Shown: one piece after another, positions 12,206-24,461 of the stretch
Layout: the number at the start of each line of letters is the position of its first letter
Position numbering within the stretch: position 1 is the stretch's first letter
From: Nemopilema nomurai
Taxonomy: Eukaryota > Cnidaria > Scyphozoa > Rhizostomeae > Rhizostomatidae
Direction of reading: 5' to 3'
DNA length: 64,000 nucleotides
NCBI GenBank assembly: GCA_003864495.1
Contig: PEDN01001374.1
Span: 157,732 to 221,731, forward strand
The notes under the pieces: generated by a model
Databases searched by the model: none
Seen by the model: the letters and a program-made list of their open reading frames with translations, nothing else
What the model was told of the DNA's origin: nothing
Position numbers and translations under genes: made by a program

Positions 12206-15200
12206 ATGCATGTACATTTCTGGAGTACCTGGAACTGGAAAGACGGCTACTGTCCATGAAGTGATTGCAGAATTGCAAGAAGAGGCAAACAGTGGCAGTG
12301 TACCAAACTTTCAGTATATTGAATTGAATGGCATGAAGCTGACTGAACCAAACCAGGCCTACGCCGCCTTGCTTAAGGTTTGTTTCCCTGTGGTCTCCAA
12401 GGGGTAGCCCTTGTCCTTTAACGGTCCTCTACCTTATTTCTAGTTTTATGTGGGAGGGAGGGAAGGGAGGGTGGTATAGTTCTTTCTGTTTCTAGTCGCT
12501 TGACTATTCTAGGAAACCTGTATGCTTTACGAAAGAAGCGCATAATTGGTCCTCGCGGAACAGAAGTTGTACCAGCAAGGGGGAATCCGTCAAAAATGGG
12601 AGCAATATCTGTCATTGGTTAATGGAGAATCAAATTTTGTGCAGCCAAGAGATTTTTGAGTGATTCGATTTTTATTTCGAGCAATCCGTTCCACTTCCAT
12701 CTTCCCGACATATATTGTTCTTAATACACATTAAGCTCTATTTGTTTCGTCATCACCTGTTCTACGTCATTCGCCAACATGGTTCCGCAAACTACTGGAT
12801 GACGGGGCAGTTATCTCGGCTGTCCGGGTCATCTCGATGCTCAGCCTATCCTGAAACAGTTTGCGAAGTTCCGGCCAGCTTTTTCCTTCTTCGCGATTTC
12901 GTACTTTATACTGTTGCTGTTGTAATATTATATGGCTATGCAAATGTTAAAGGGCGTGCAAACATTCCACGAAACGCTCTATCATTTACTACCGCAATTG
13001 TAGAACTTTCTTTCCAAGCAAAGTATTTCAATGGGATTTCCTCGAAAACACTTCAAGGTAATTCCTTTTTAAGGTCAGGGTTGCTTTTTGGTCAGCAGTG
13101 GGTTCGGACACAGAATGATATCCTAAAATTTATAATTATAATTAAATCTATAATTCGTTGCCCTTTTTCTGAGTGCGCTGATTACAAAACAATCGACAAG
13201 TTGAAGGCTTGCGTAAAACTAAGTTCACAGATTTCACCGAATAAGTGGTCCGGGTGCTCTCTGATGACAGAACCGTACCAAATAATTGGTTCCCGGGATG
13301 TAAAGTAATGCGGTCTATATCTTGAACACACACGGGTACGAAAGACCTGGTTTTAAAGCGCTTTTGAAGCTGATCAACAAAGACATTGAAGTTATTCTCT
13401 GTAGCGTTGTTTGTGTGAAGCACAGAGAGAGACGATGGTTTGTTGCTATAAACTTGTCATATTATAAGTAAACGTGGGTTACACAACGTGTCGAACGAAG
13501 CGAATGCGAATGCTAAACGAAAACGAATGAATACAAAGGGGATTAGTATAAATAGGTGTAAGCGTCCGTTAGGGTCCAGACCCCGGTACTAGGGCCCAGA
13601 CTCCAGTACTTGACAGTTTGCGAATCAGGTATTCCTTGACCATTTACGGTAGAAAGGCTTCTCAACTAGGTAGGATTTGTGTATCGTAGGTAGAAACCTG
13701 TTTCTTTCATTTTGAATCTATATAGGTTGCAAGTTTTGACTCCTTTAAAAGGAATACGAATGCTACGCACAGCTCATTATCAGCCTGTTTTCTATTAACA
13801 TTCTGCCCTTCCCTAGGCCTTAAAGGGGTGGAAGACAAGTCCAGAACACGCTGCCAGTGTTTTGGAAAAGATGTTCAGTGACAAAGGAGAGAAGAGAAAC
13901 CACGTGGTGCTACTTGTCGACGAGGTACGACGTGTCTGTCTAAATGATCCCTCTAAGCGTTTTGCTAGCTGAACTCCATCAACCTCCGTTCCCTAAATTC
14001 GATAGTTTTAAATGTTACAATGCCAGCTGCAAGTCCTTCGAACACCTTTGCGCGTTCTCCTGTCTTTGCCTTTTTCACTTGGATGAACGCGAGTCAAAAA
14101 ACGTTCCAAGTCATTGTAACTTCGTCTTTGTCTCTAAATGTCCCTTGCTTGCTTGTTCTTTCAAATATTCAAAAATTCTGGTGTCTTCGTGAACAACAAC
14201 GTATGAAACATTACCTTTATTTTTGCAGCTCGATTTGCTTTGGACGAGGAAGCAGAACGTCATGTACAATCTCTTCGAATGGCCCAGTCGCAAACACGCC
14301 AAGCTAGTTGTTCTGGCAGTTGCCAACACCATGGATTTACCGGAGCGTGTCATGCTGAATCGCATCTCCAGCAGACTTGTATGTCCCCGTCGCAACATTT
14401 GCATTTCTTGTTGACAAATCAAGCACCAATCGATTAAGCAATGTATCTTCGTTTGAGCTATTTCTGTGGCTATGAGCACCCTGTGGCTTAGAATTTATAC
14501 CTAGCTCCCTCTTTTTTATTTTGAAACACATTCCTTGATAGCTGGCCAGGTCAATTTGTTTTTAATTTCCACTGTCCACTTCGGCATATGTTTGTTGCGT
14601 TTCTTTGGTAGTAAGTCAATGATGAGCACGAAGCGTTCATCTCTTCACAAATTCAGTTTTTTTACTAAACAGTTGGTCACTTGCAATCATGCATGCAATC
14701 ATCTCTTATGATTTTTGTGCGAAGAATGTTCGTAGGACTTTTTCCCTTAATGCAGGGCCTCACGCGGATGACCTTCCAGCCCTACACGTTCCGACAGCTT
14801 CAGGAAATAGTATTTTCTCGAATAAGGGGGATCGAGGCATTCGAAGAAGATGCAATGGAACTAATTGCAAGAAAGGCAAGTTAATCTCTGTACGTTTTGG
14901 AGCTCGCACAGCTGCCAAACGTATTTAAAATGCGAGAGGTGTCATTCTGATAAAAGTTAGACAGCTAGGCATGCTGGATTGTGTGCACCACTCAGGCTTC
15001 CTCGCATCAATTGTGGATTCTGATATTCCCAGTTGCAAATCTGATTCTCTCTAAAACAAGCATCCAAGGATATTTCATTCGCAACTGCATGCGAACATAG
15101 ATAGAGAGGCAAGTCTGGCCCCTCTGAAGTTAATGTCGTTACGTAACTGCCTCCATCTTGCCTCAGGCTCAGATATGGAGGTTCGTCATGCGTTGCCAAG

Positions 15201-16907
15201 CCGTTTGTAGCCAAAAGTCTCTTCAAAACTTGCGTTCACAGTTTTTGCCAGTCTCCTTGTATTATTTTGATAATTTTGTGTGTGGTTTTAGGTGGCTGCG
15301 ATTTCAGGAGATGCCAGAAGATGCCTTGATATCTGTCGCAGAGCCGTAGAAATTGCTGAATCGCACGTCTCTGGGGGAAGCCCTAGAAAGGCAAGAAAGG
15401 GCATAGTGGGAATGAGACACGTAAACGAGGCCTTGCAGGAGATGTTTTCTTCGCCGAAAATTGTTGCCCTCACGTGAGTGTTCATATCAAGAAATATTGA
15501 GAGGGAAGTTTTACATCGAGTGTCAGCTTTTTATTAAAAGTCACGTGGGCTCACCAAGTCTCAATTTTTACAAAGTCATTCCGATCACCGTTTACACAAG
15601 ACATGACCATTTGGGGAGTCCAATGTTTGAAGGCAACCACTTTACAAGAAATACCAGACAAAAAATTAGGAATGAATTCTCATGAAGTTTAAACATAAGA
15701 AAGACTATTTCTTGGGATAAAGTTCTAACTTCTTCGAAAAGTTCTTTATTTGCTTTGCTCCTTCACAAAATGTTATATTGAATTCATTTTATTCTATTTT
15801 GTACCTCCAGGAGTCTGTCATTATTCCAAGGGTTTTTCATGAAATCTATTGTCGCGGAATTTCGCCGTTCTGGCTTGGAGGAGGCCTTCTTCAAAGATGT
15901 ACGTACCTATTACTTTTGTTTCGCATTATTGCTACCAAAGATCCGCCAGAATTGCCATTTCTTAGTTTTGCAGCTACTTTTTCGTTAGAATCACTTTAAC
16001 CTCGGCTAACACCAAAACAAAAACTCCTCTTCTTCACGGCTTAGTGAATTTACCGTTTTCGAACTTCATCCTTTACTGAAGCTGATATTATAACTTGATT
16101 TCCATAGGTCTATGATCAGTTTCAAGAGCTCTGCAGAATCGAAGGTATGTTTCTTTCTATTTGTCAGTTGCATCTGGCCCTGACAACTCGAATGTCTTCA
16201 TGACCAAGTCATTAGTTGTGCGTCTAAATACAGTATCGCCTTTCTCACTCTTCTCGACTTGACTCCATGAACATTGTGCAATTGACTGTTTTTATATTGG
16301 ATTTTATAAGCCGGTGATCGCCTTCAGAACTTGATTCTAATCCATTGATCACCTTTGCAACTTTTTTGTATCTTCTAAAAAAACGATGAGAATTTCATTT
16401 AGTCAACCTTGCCCAGGTCAGACTTTGCTATGTTGGGTATTTCAGATGCCTTGGATGGATTATAACCACAGGGCTCTTCGCATCCGATAATCATGCATTA
16501 GAAGTATAGTTTGCTGCAACAGAAAAGGATCTCTGCCATTTAGCAAAGAATAAAAGAATTTGCAAAGACCTTAAACCATACTATTTTCTCAATCAAAACT
16601 TCTTTGAAACTGGAACAGTTTTTCAAATTCTTTGTTTCAAACCCATCCAACTGGTTACAAATGTGGTGATGGTCAAGAGATATTCTAACTTATTAGATCT
16701 TTTACAGCATTAATGACTAAGGTTGATGTAATTTCAGGTTTTGAGGCACCAAACACATCAGAGGCTTTTCGAATTGGAATTGGGCTTGGTGCATTCAAGC
16801 TTATTCTTGTCGAGCCGGGACACACGGACATTTACCAGAGGATGAGGCTCAATGTGAGCCAGGACGACGTCTTATTTGCGTTGAAGGATGCTTCCAAGTC
16901 GGTTTGA
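12206..16907 (+). CDS. ORC1: Origin recognition complex subunit 1, C-terminal AAA+ and winged-helix part
   Basis: Eight exons whose phases all close: 12206-12377, 13817-13924, 14229-14378, 14756-14875, 15292-15473, 15811-15898, 16108-16144 and 16738-16907 (stop TGA). Together they encode about 340 aa. Exon 1 has the Walker [11 protein letters not shown]; exon 2 ends with the Walker B VVLLVDE; exon 3 has sensor 1 (AVANT) and the arginine-finger region (LNRISSRL); exon 5 has the sensor 2 motif [14 protein letters not shown]. The last exons carry the winged-helix part, with [16 protein letters not shown] and [18 protein letters not shown]1 is the ATPase that loads MCM helicase at origins. Human ORC1 is 861 aa with an N-terminal BAH domain; neither BAH nor linker was found upstream, so this is either a gene with a long intron and unrecognised N-terminal exons or a truncated copy. 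The intact AAA+ motifs argue against a decayed pseudogene. The intron after 14875 has a GC donor. Confidence 0.93.
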
Positions 16908-17547
16908 GGCCACACCCTAAACTTGAGCAAAAGGCATATCCTTTCAAGCAGCTGGTCCATTTGCTTTCCGTCGACTTCTTTGTAAGCTTAGGTGGAATGC
17001 AGAATTCCAAACACAAGCTGAACCGGACTCTTGTTCGTCCACTGTCTTTAAGCGGATTCGGTTGCTTCTGCTGTCTTGCCTGATTTTTATTAAACTACAA
17101 CCTGACACCGATTTTCTCATAAATTTGGCAATTAAAGAGACAAAATTATATTTTTTTTTACCTGTTGTACTTGTAAGACTTACGCTTACTGTTCGAAATC
17201 TATTGCGACATCCCATTCAACTTGGCCGCCATGATTTTATTTTGCATTTTTGCACTTAAATACGCACAGATTAAGTGCATGTTCTCTTCGTCTAACGTAT
17301 TTAGGAATCCAGAATTTGAAAACACGTTCACAAAGTCAAGTAACGTTATTACTGTGATACACGAAGCAGAAGTTCTCGATAAGACTTTGTTTCTAAAAAC
17401 ATCTTATTTTCCAGCGATTTTCAGAAATCGGAGGCTAGCCGTATTGATTTGCTAGACTCAGGTATGTTAATGATAGACTCAGGCAGGTATCTCTCACTCA
17501 ATTGCAATTTGGCGCCCATCTTAATGGAGGTTTTGACATAAGGGTGT
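16908..17547. other. Intergenic, ORC1 3' side
   Basis: Convergent spacer between ORC1 (+) and SLC35E1-like (-). It must contain both 3' UTRs. No gene recognised. Confidence 0.5.
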
Positions 17548-20500
17548 TTATAATTTCTTTATGGTCAACTTTATTATCAATACTGATTTTTTAATGTTTC
17601 CAAATTGAACAGATGGTGTTGCTTGCATGGTCTTTCTTAATTTAATTGCAAAAGAACCACCTCTATTGGGACTTGCTAACCTGTCAGTAAACCCATACTG
17701 GCTCTGAATTTGATACACAGGGAGAACAAAAACCCCTTGAAATCTTGACCATATTTCTTCAACATAATTACAATTTACAATTGTGTTCAAAGCTGAATTG
17801 TGTATCTATCAACATTTAGAACCTTCTATCATGAGGTTCTTTTTTAGGCAAGCTCACTAAATCCCAGTATTGAAGGTAAAAGTTCATGAATACACCAATA
17901 TTTTTCTTTCATACCATCTGTACCAATTCTCCATATTTAAACATTCATCATATGTATAATACCCGAAAAGTATCTAAAAAACAATTTTTCAAAGAGGAAG
18001 AGGAAGCTAGATGAATGAGTGCGGTCTTTTGTGTACACTAGCATGTCCATTTTGATTCATCTTTTCAGCCTTATTATATGAGAATGGTAATGTGGCCAGC
18101 CTTTTCTGAACTTCAACTTGTTTTGTCTAAAAAAATTTGTTATTTGTATTTAAAAAGAATTATAATTAGAATAGACTTCATGAAATCTGGTTTGAGTTTT
18201 TTTGGCTTCCTTTGGCAAAGTCAGCCTCAATACACAGAGGAAAATAAATTACTAAGAAATATGTGGATAAAGAAAAAGCCAACCAAGGAAATGAGAAATA
18301 ATAGGTGTGGTCCACTAAGTTAATAATTGTTTGCTTTTACAGTTGACCCATTCATATCCACAGTTGGGTAGTTTAGCAGGAAAAAATTGTGTGGAAATGT
18401 TTTCTTCTTTAGTGTAAGCTCTGAAAAAGTTGCTCTCCATTTAACAACAGATGAAAAAGCCTTTGGAATGAAAAGCTTTACTTAGAACAATTTATAAGAT
18501 TGTATTCAATGTTTGCAACAATAATCAAAAAGTGTACAAAAAAATAATAGCTTGCACTGCTTGGAAAACGTTTTTGAATTATCTAGATTTGAAAAAACAT
18601 TTCAATTAAGCATTTGCAAATAAAAGATAGTAAAAAGCACCCTTACCCTGTTGTAAAGAAAGACTCCGAACACAGCCAAAAACATCCCAACAGAATTCAA
18701 GGGTGTTATTGGGTTTTTCAAGGTTAATATTGAGACGGCAATGACCAGTATTCTTTTGGTGGCAGTCGCAACTGAATAGCTGAGAGGTGAGAGGAGATTC
18801 AGCACAGAGAATGCCATGATATTCTGCGAAAAGTTGATCAAACCACTGAGCATGAGTCGCGATAGAAACCAGACCAGGTTGTCTGAAGACTCCTATATGA
18901 GATAAAATTAGAAGTTAGAAGGAAATGTACAATGGTTTGGTTGATTAATCACTGTAAGCAAAAGGAAATGAACAAAACAGACATTAAATTAACAGGAAAG
19001 CTGAAAGAAAGAAGCAGCTACTCACAAAATAAAAAAATCCTTTTTTCAGCTCAGGGGGGTTAGCAGAGCAGTCAAATACTAATATGATTATTACTTGAGT
19101 AATAGGTTGTCCTGGTTTTGGTTATCAAAATTTGTTGCCAACAATGACAATGACAATGAATTATGATGACCAAAAGATGACAAGAGCTGTTTTTTACAAA
19201 CATTTTTGCTGTGTTACAAAGAAAATTTTGAGATCAGTTGTTAGATACTCTTAGGTTGCATACTAACTTTAAAGTTATCAAATTTCTAATAGTTTTGAAA
19301 GAAACAGATGATGCTTAATAAATGACTCTAAATTTTAACATAACTTACATAAAATTCTAGTTGAATAACATTGGAAGAAATCGTAAAAATTTTGGCAAGA
19401 TATGAAATGTATTTGCAGCTGATATTGAAAGATTTATTGGACTCTGTTTTTTAACTCAGATAATTAAGCCAATATCTTCTTATAAGTAAACAGGACTTGA
19501 TCAAAATGTGAAAAGCTGTGTTTTCCAAAGCATCTTAACAGTGATACTGCATTATATAACAGGATAATGTTTCCACCCCATAGGTGGCCTGTCAAAGCAA
19601 TGTAGGACTTTTCTGATAGAAAAACAAATAACAGTTGTAAAAAAAAGAGGAACTAACCAATCTTTTATCATTAAAAAGCTGTATAGAGTCAGTTACCAAC
19701 CAAAATGGCACAGCCAAAACAAAGGATATGTGAGCAATTCTTGTTAACAAATGTAAATGGTTCAATCGTAGGTCTTTAATAGCCTGCAAGTTTCAAAAAA
19801 CATCATTCAACAATTATTCAAAACACTTTTGAGAACAATTCATTATTGAGGTGGCTTGATATGTTTTCATATCAGCTATCATAAAAAATGCAATGGCTGA
19901 AGTCAAAGCACCTTGAGTCTTACTTGAATCCCCTTGAACCTGACTATAAAAATGATTTGCTACACAATTGGAATTACATAATAAACTAGATTAAATCAGA
20001 ATTAATGTTTCAACAACCTAAGCAGCAAGAGCTTACTGCAATATCCATTTGACTTATATACTCAAATTTATAGTAGGTATTTGTTATCTATACAGGTACT
20101 TGACTGTATAACATGCTTCCTTTTTCTTAATGTTCTATATGTATGACATATGCTGGACAGCCCACCCAAAAACCCTAGAAGCCAGAAAGCATTGTTTAGA
20201 AGAACTTACCCTTTTTGTGTAAATATTTTGGAGTGCAAAAGTCATGGTGCAAAATAATGCAGTCAACATTCCAAACATCTCAAATGATAGTTCTGTAACG
20301 GTTGCTATGGCAACACCTGATATTATTGGCAGCAAAGAAATATAAACCTATAAAGAATAGGGATGTTTAAATGTATTAGAAGAATTACTAAAGCAGTATC
20401 AAACAAACTTGCACTAAGATTTTGAAAAGAGGGATTGATTTTCTGGGCATAACACCAAGCCATGATGCAAAAAAAAGCATACTTTGAGGTAATGCGACTC

Positions 20501-21859
20501 TTGCTTTTTTTTAAATTCAACTAACAACACAAGAACCTATAATGTGGAAACATTTTCCCAATAGAATATTGCAAATATATACATGATTGCTAGCATTGTT
20601 GAGAGCTCTTTGTAGAAAAATAAGCATTCCATTCAAAGGCAAAAATCATCCATCTTGGGCTGCAACTCCATGAGAAGGGGATATCATGTCAAGTACACGA
20701 AAGGGTTATAAAAGCAGTACTGAACTCTATCAGGCACCATTGTGCATTTATTATGAAAATTCACCTTCCAACTTTGTTTTTCCTTGAAAATAACCCTGGA
20801 GATGGCAACAGTAAAGATTGGCATCATTGCCTGCAACAAATAAGCTAATTTCACTCTATTTGCAATGCATCAATCAATCAATATCATTGCTCTACGCCAT
20901 TCAAAATATTCTGTCAAATACAAGACAGCTGTACATAAAAAGGGGGCTTCAGGTTGTTTTTTAAACATCTATGTAGGTTTTTTAGCAGAGTTAGAAACTT
21001 ATATCGGACATTTTGCATGAAATCATACAACCAAAGGCAGGGAACCAAACAAAAAAATTAGACTTCTAATCTTATTTTATTGTGGGTGTCAGAACTAGTC
21101 ATGTTATAATAACCAATGTCACTTACTTTCACTTCAAAATTGAGGCCCAAACACAGAAGATGAAAAATAAAGGAAAAGCTTCAATTAGATAGGAAAGGTT
21201 TGGAAAATATGCAAGGAAAGAGAGGAAAGATGTGCAAAGTAATGCTGCTTCTAAGAAAAACAAACTAAGTTATTGAACCAAAACCTGTCCACAAATACCT
21301 AGGTTACCAAAAACTGACTGAAAACCCTTAGGAAATGTTGATGGTGGTTTTATAGGTTATTGCAATACATCTGATACTGAAAAATGGTACCATGAAAAGT
21401 AGCTAGGTCTTATTCGTTAGTCTCAAGAAGGAATTAGGCTCAAGAGAGGAAAAATATTTCCTTGTAAGAAATTTTTAGCTAGGAAATTTCTTTAAAGCGC
21501 AAGATAAATATCACTCTCTCAAACTCTACCTTACCTGTGTGGGCGTAGGAAACTGGGATCCTCCAAATGCTGACGTGGGATGAAATTGAGACAAGCAGCT
21601 TGCCGATTCCCAATGGGATCAGCAATATGTAAAACCGCAAAATCGGAGTGTCAAGTGAAGTCTTGATTCCAAATCCAAACAAAATGGGGTACATCAGAAA
21701 TGCAGTACACGTCATATGTGATAAACTCACTGTGGTTGGATACGGGAAATCGACAAGGAGCTTCTTAATAAGGACATTATTTGAAGAGCTTAAAAAGAAC
21801 CACAGTGTGCAAAGAATCGCAACTTTTACCCCACGACTTTGCCCACTGAAGTCGCCCAT
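17548..21859 (-). CDS. SLC35E1: SLC35E1-like transporter (TPT/drug-metabolite transporter family)
   Basis: Minus-strand exons: 21859-21535 (ATG start), 21131-21127 (predicted 5-nt microexon), 20830-20765, 20347-20210, 19783-19658 and 18892-18647. A tentative last exon lies at 17703-17548 (stop TAA). The core encodes about 300 aa of hydrophobic membrane segments in the order known for SLC35E1: [83 protein letters not shown] and [10 protein letters not shown]. The family moves phosphorylated sugars or nucleotide sugars across Golgi/ER membranes; the substrate of SLC35E1 is not established. Without the microexon the frame between exons 1 and 3 does not close. The last exon is supported only by a good acceptor and correct phase; its product begins SQYGFTDRL and is not clearly homologous. 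With it the protein is about 353 aa (human 410). Confidence 0.88.
21127..21131 (-). other. Predicted 5-nt microexon of SLC35E1-like gene
   Basis: On the minus strand the sequence reads TTTTGAAG / TGAAA / GTAAGTG. Exon 1 leaves a single G, so G+TGAAA gives Val-Lys. This restores the family motif SYAHT-V-K-A-M-M-P and returns the frame to phase 0, as the next exon requires. The donor is close to consensus; the acceptor tract is moderate. Confidence 0.6.
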
Positions 21860-24461
21860 CGTCGGCAGCCTTACCGCTACCTGAGTTGTTTTGAAAAAGA
21901 GTGGACGTAATGATCTTGCTCGACTTGTCCTTACTGCCTCTCTTTCAATACAGCCTCGGCTAGCGAAGCAGCCAAATCGAAGATGGCGTTACAACAAGGC
22001 CACTGAACAAAATAAACTTTTTGAGATAATTGAATAAAACACTGCCTCTCAGAAAAAACTATGCCCTTTCCGTCGCCAGACTCTTCGACGCACCAAAAGA
22101 TTTCAAGTGAGCCAAGTGAAGATTCCATAGAGACGTGAGTACTCGTGAAGATAATGGTGCCGTTTTGGTCGCGCAACGACATATCATTTTGAAAATGGTG
22201 CAAGATTTCCAACCTGGTAGATAGATTTATCTAAAAGCCATGTTTTGAACAGGCTCTCAATAAGATATCATGTATGTGCATGAAGAACATCTTTGAAGCA
22301 CACTGCCAACAAGAAAAAACTTACATTCATCAAGTTCTTACATTCAGTTTTAGCTAAAAAAAATCTGTCTCGATCTTTGCAATGATTCCCTTCCCAAATT
22401 GCGTAAATGTCTTGCTTTGTTCATGAGTTGTATTTGCTCTGTCGTATTAACTAAAAATGTACAAGACAGACTTTTCTTTCAGCTGTGAAGGCTGCAAACC
22501 ATTTTGCCTGGTTTATGTACAGCAACTGAAAATCAAAGCTACATGCGAAACTATATCGTTATTCTCCGATTCGGGTTGGCGTTATCGATTTTGTATCTTG
22601 GCATCCACGGCTCTCTCTCAAAAATTAACATCAGAATTGAAATCCTGATCTTTAACTTAGTTTATACTGCAAAATTCATGTTGTTTGGACCCTCCAGTCG
22701 CGAATTACTTTGTTTTGAATATTTAGATATTTCATGCGATTTGACTGCAATTTGCGGCTGCAGTGAAATTTTTTCACTGCACCAGCAATTTCCATTGGAG
22801 TGTATACTAGGAATTGCCAAATTTCTAGAATGGGCTAATTCACAGCTTGACAGTCTAAACACTCAGAAATTTTCCGTACAGAATTTCAACATAGAGATTC
22901 CATTTCTGTGATCCATTTTTGCCATATACGAAGATAAAAAATTGCTCGAATCCAAGAATTAGTTGGTGAAAGTTTTCTTCCCCAAAAACTCTGATTTGTT
23001 GTGGCGGGAAGGTGCAGGTGTAGCCAGCGGATCAAACAAGCAGACTTTTAGTAGTGACACTGGCCTCTGCATGTATTTCCATGAATTTCCATCTGAAAGT
23101 GGCCAATTGAGCCCTTTCATGTGTATACTGAATACAATTTTTGTGGTTCAAATAAGCTTTGGTGTTGTTTGTACTTAATGCTATATCTAGCTGAGTAGCC
23201 TTTAGCAAGAATATAGGGCTCACTTGTTGAGATGGTAGCCACTGTTGTCAAAATCTTTCTTAAGCCAAAAATCTCCAATGTTGCAAAATAACAGGTTAAA
23301 AGCTGCAGGATCTCATTTTTAAAATGATATTTATTTCCTTGTCTTGCAGTGCAGAATAATGCCCATGGCGACACTCTATATATTTTATATATTTTTGTAT
23401 ATGCCTTACAAACACAAACTGGCTTGCCAAGTAAAGTAGAGGCTTAGTCCCTTTAAAATCTCTCTTAATTTCAAATTTAGGCCTCTGTAAAAATATATGG
23501 CACCATTTTAAAATGAGTAGATGTTAACATGCTGGGAATCATCAGATTTCCAATATAGAATCTGCCGCCCAAATTTGGCTGATATGCAGATGAAAAATTC
23601 AATTTAAGAAAATCTGATAATTTCCTTGCCATCCCTATTCTGTGATTTGTAAGTGATTAGTGTGGATTATTCCAAATTTACAAAAACGTGTGGCTGGAAG
23701 AAATGCATAGACAGAAGTGTTATAGTATAACCTCGTAGTCTAGTATAGTATTAATATCTATGATGTATGGTTAACTTATATTGTCAAATCATATCAACTG
23801 GGCACATGGCTTTGATAGCTCTATCTTCAGTTTTTTTTCATTGGTCTGTTAGCTGAATTTAATTGCTTTTCATTTGTACATAATGTTGCTGTCTTTCTTG
23901 TTCTTATTTTAATTTGGGATTTAGTAATTGAATTTTGAACAACTAACTTAAATGACATAACATGTAATTGATTAATTTGCTGAAAAAAGGTTTTGAGGGG
24001 TGTTACTTAGAGGTGCAAAATTTGAGAGGCGTAGTAGCCCCGCATATTGGGTTACCACTTTAAAATCAAAGCCCCCAATAAATCATCAAGTCTCAATTCC
24101 CTCATCTTTTTCTCTACCTCATCATATTGTATTGATTATATAGATATTGTTCAATTCTTGGTTCTAAGAGCAAACTATTATTATTTAAAAGCTAACAGAA
24201 AATGCACCTTTTCTTTTCACTTGTCACAAATTGACAACTCACCCAAAATAGAACAAACATTCAATTTCTTAATATAGTGATGTTTGCTTGATATATAACA
24301 ATACTTGATATCTAAGAATTTTATAATACATCCAGAAAATCTAAGTGAAATGCTAGATGATAGATTATGATAGATTTTACATACCTTTGAATGCTCAAAT
24401 AAATAGGGTTTTCTATTGAAATATTCTTTTCTTGTCTATTGTTCCATGTTTTCATTTTCAG
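21860..24461. other. Divergent upstream region of SLC35E1-like and CAAP1
   Basis: Contains the SLC35E1 promoter (minus) and, presumably, the first exon and promoter of CAAP1 (plus), which I could not identify. Open frames at 22504-22911 and 22963-23178 (+) have no recognised domains and no acceptable splice link to CAAP1. Confidence 0.4.

Noticed and set aside
12715..13308. 197-codon open frame (+)
   Set aside because: Lies wholly inside an ORC1 intron, has no domain, and the flanking ORC1 exons splice in phase without it.
22504..22911. 135-codon open frame (+) upstream of CAAP1
   Set aside because: Begins at a non-ATG codon, has no known domain, and no donor in phase with the CAAP1 exon at 24462.
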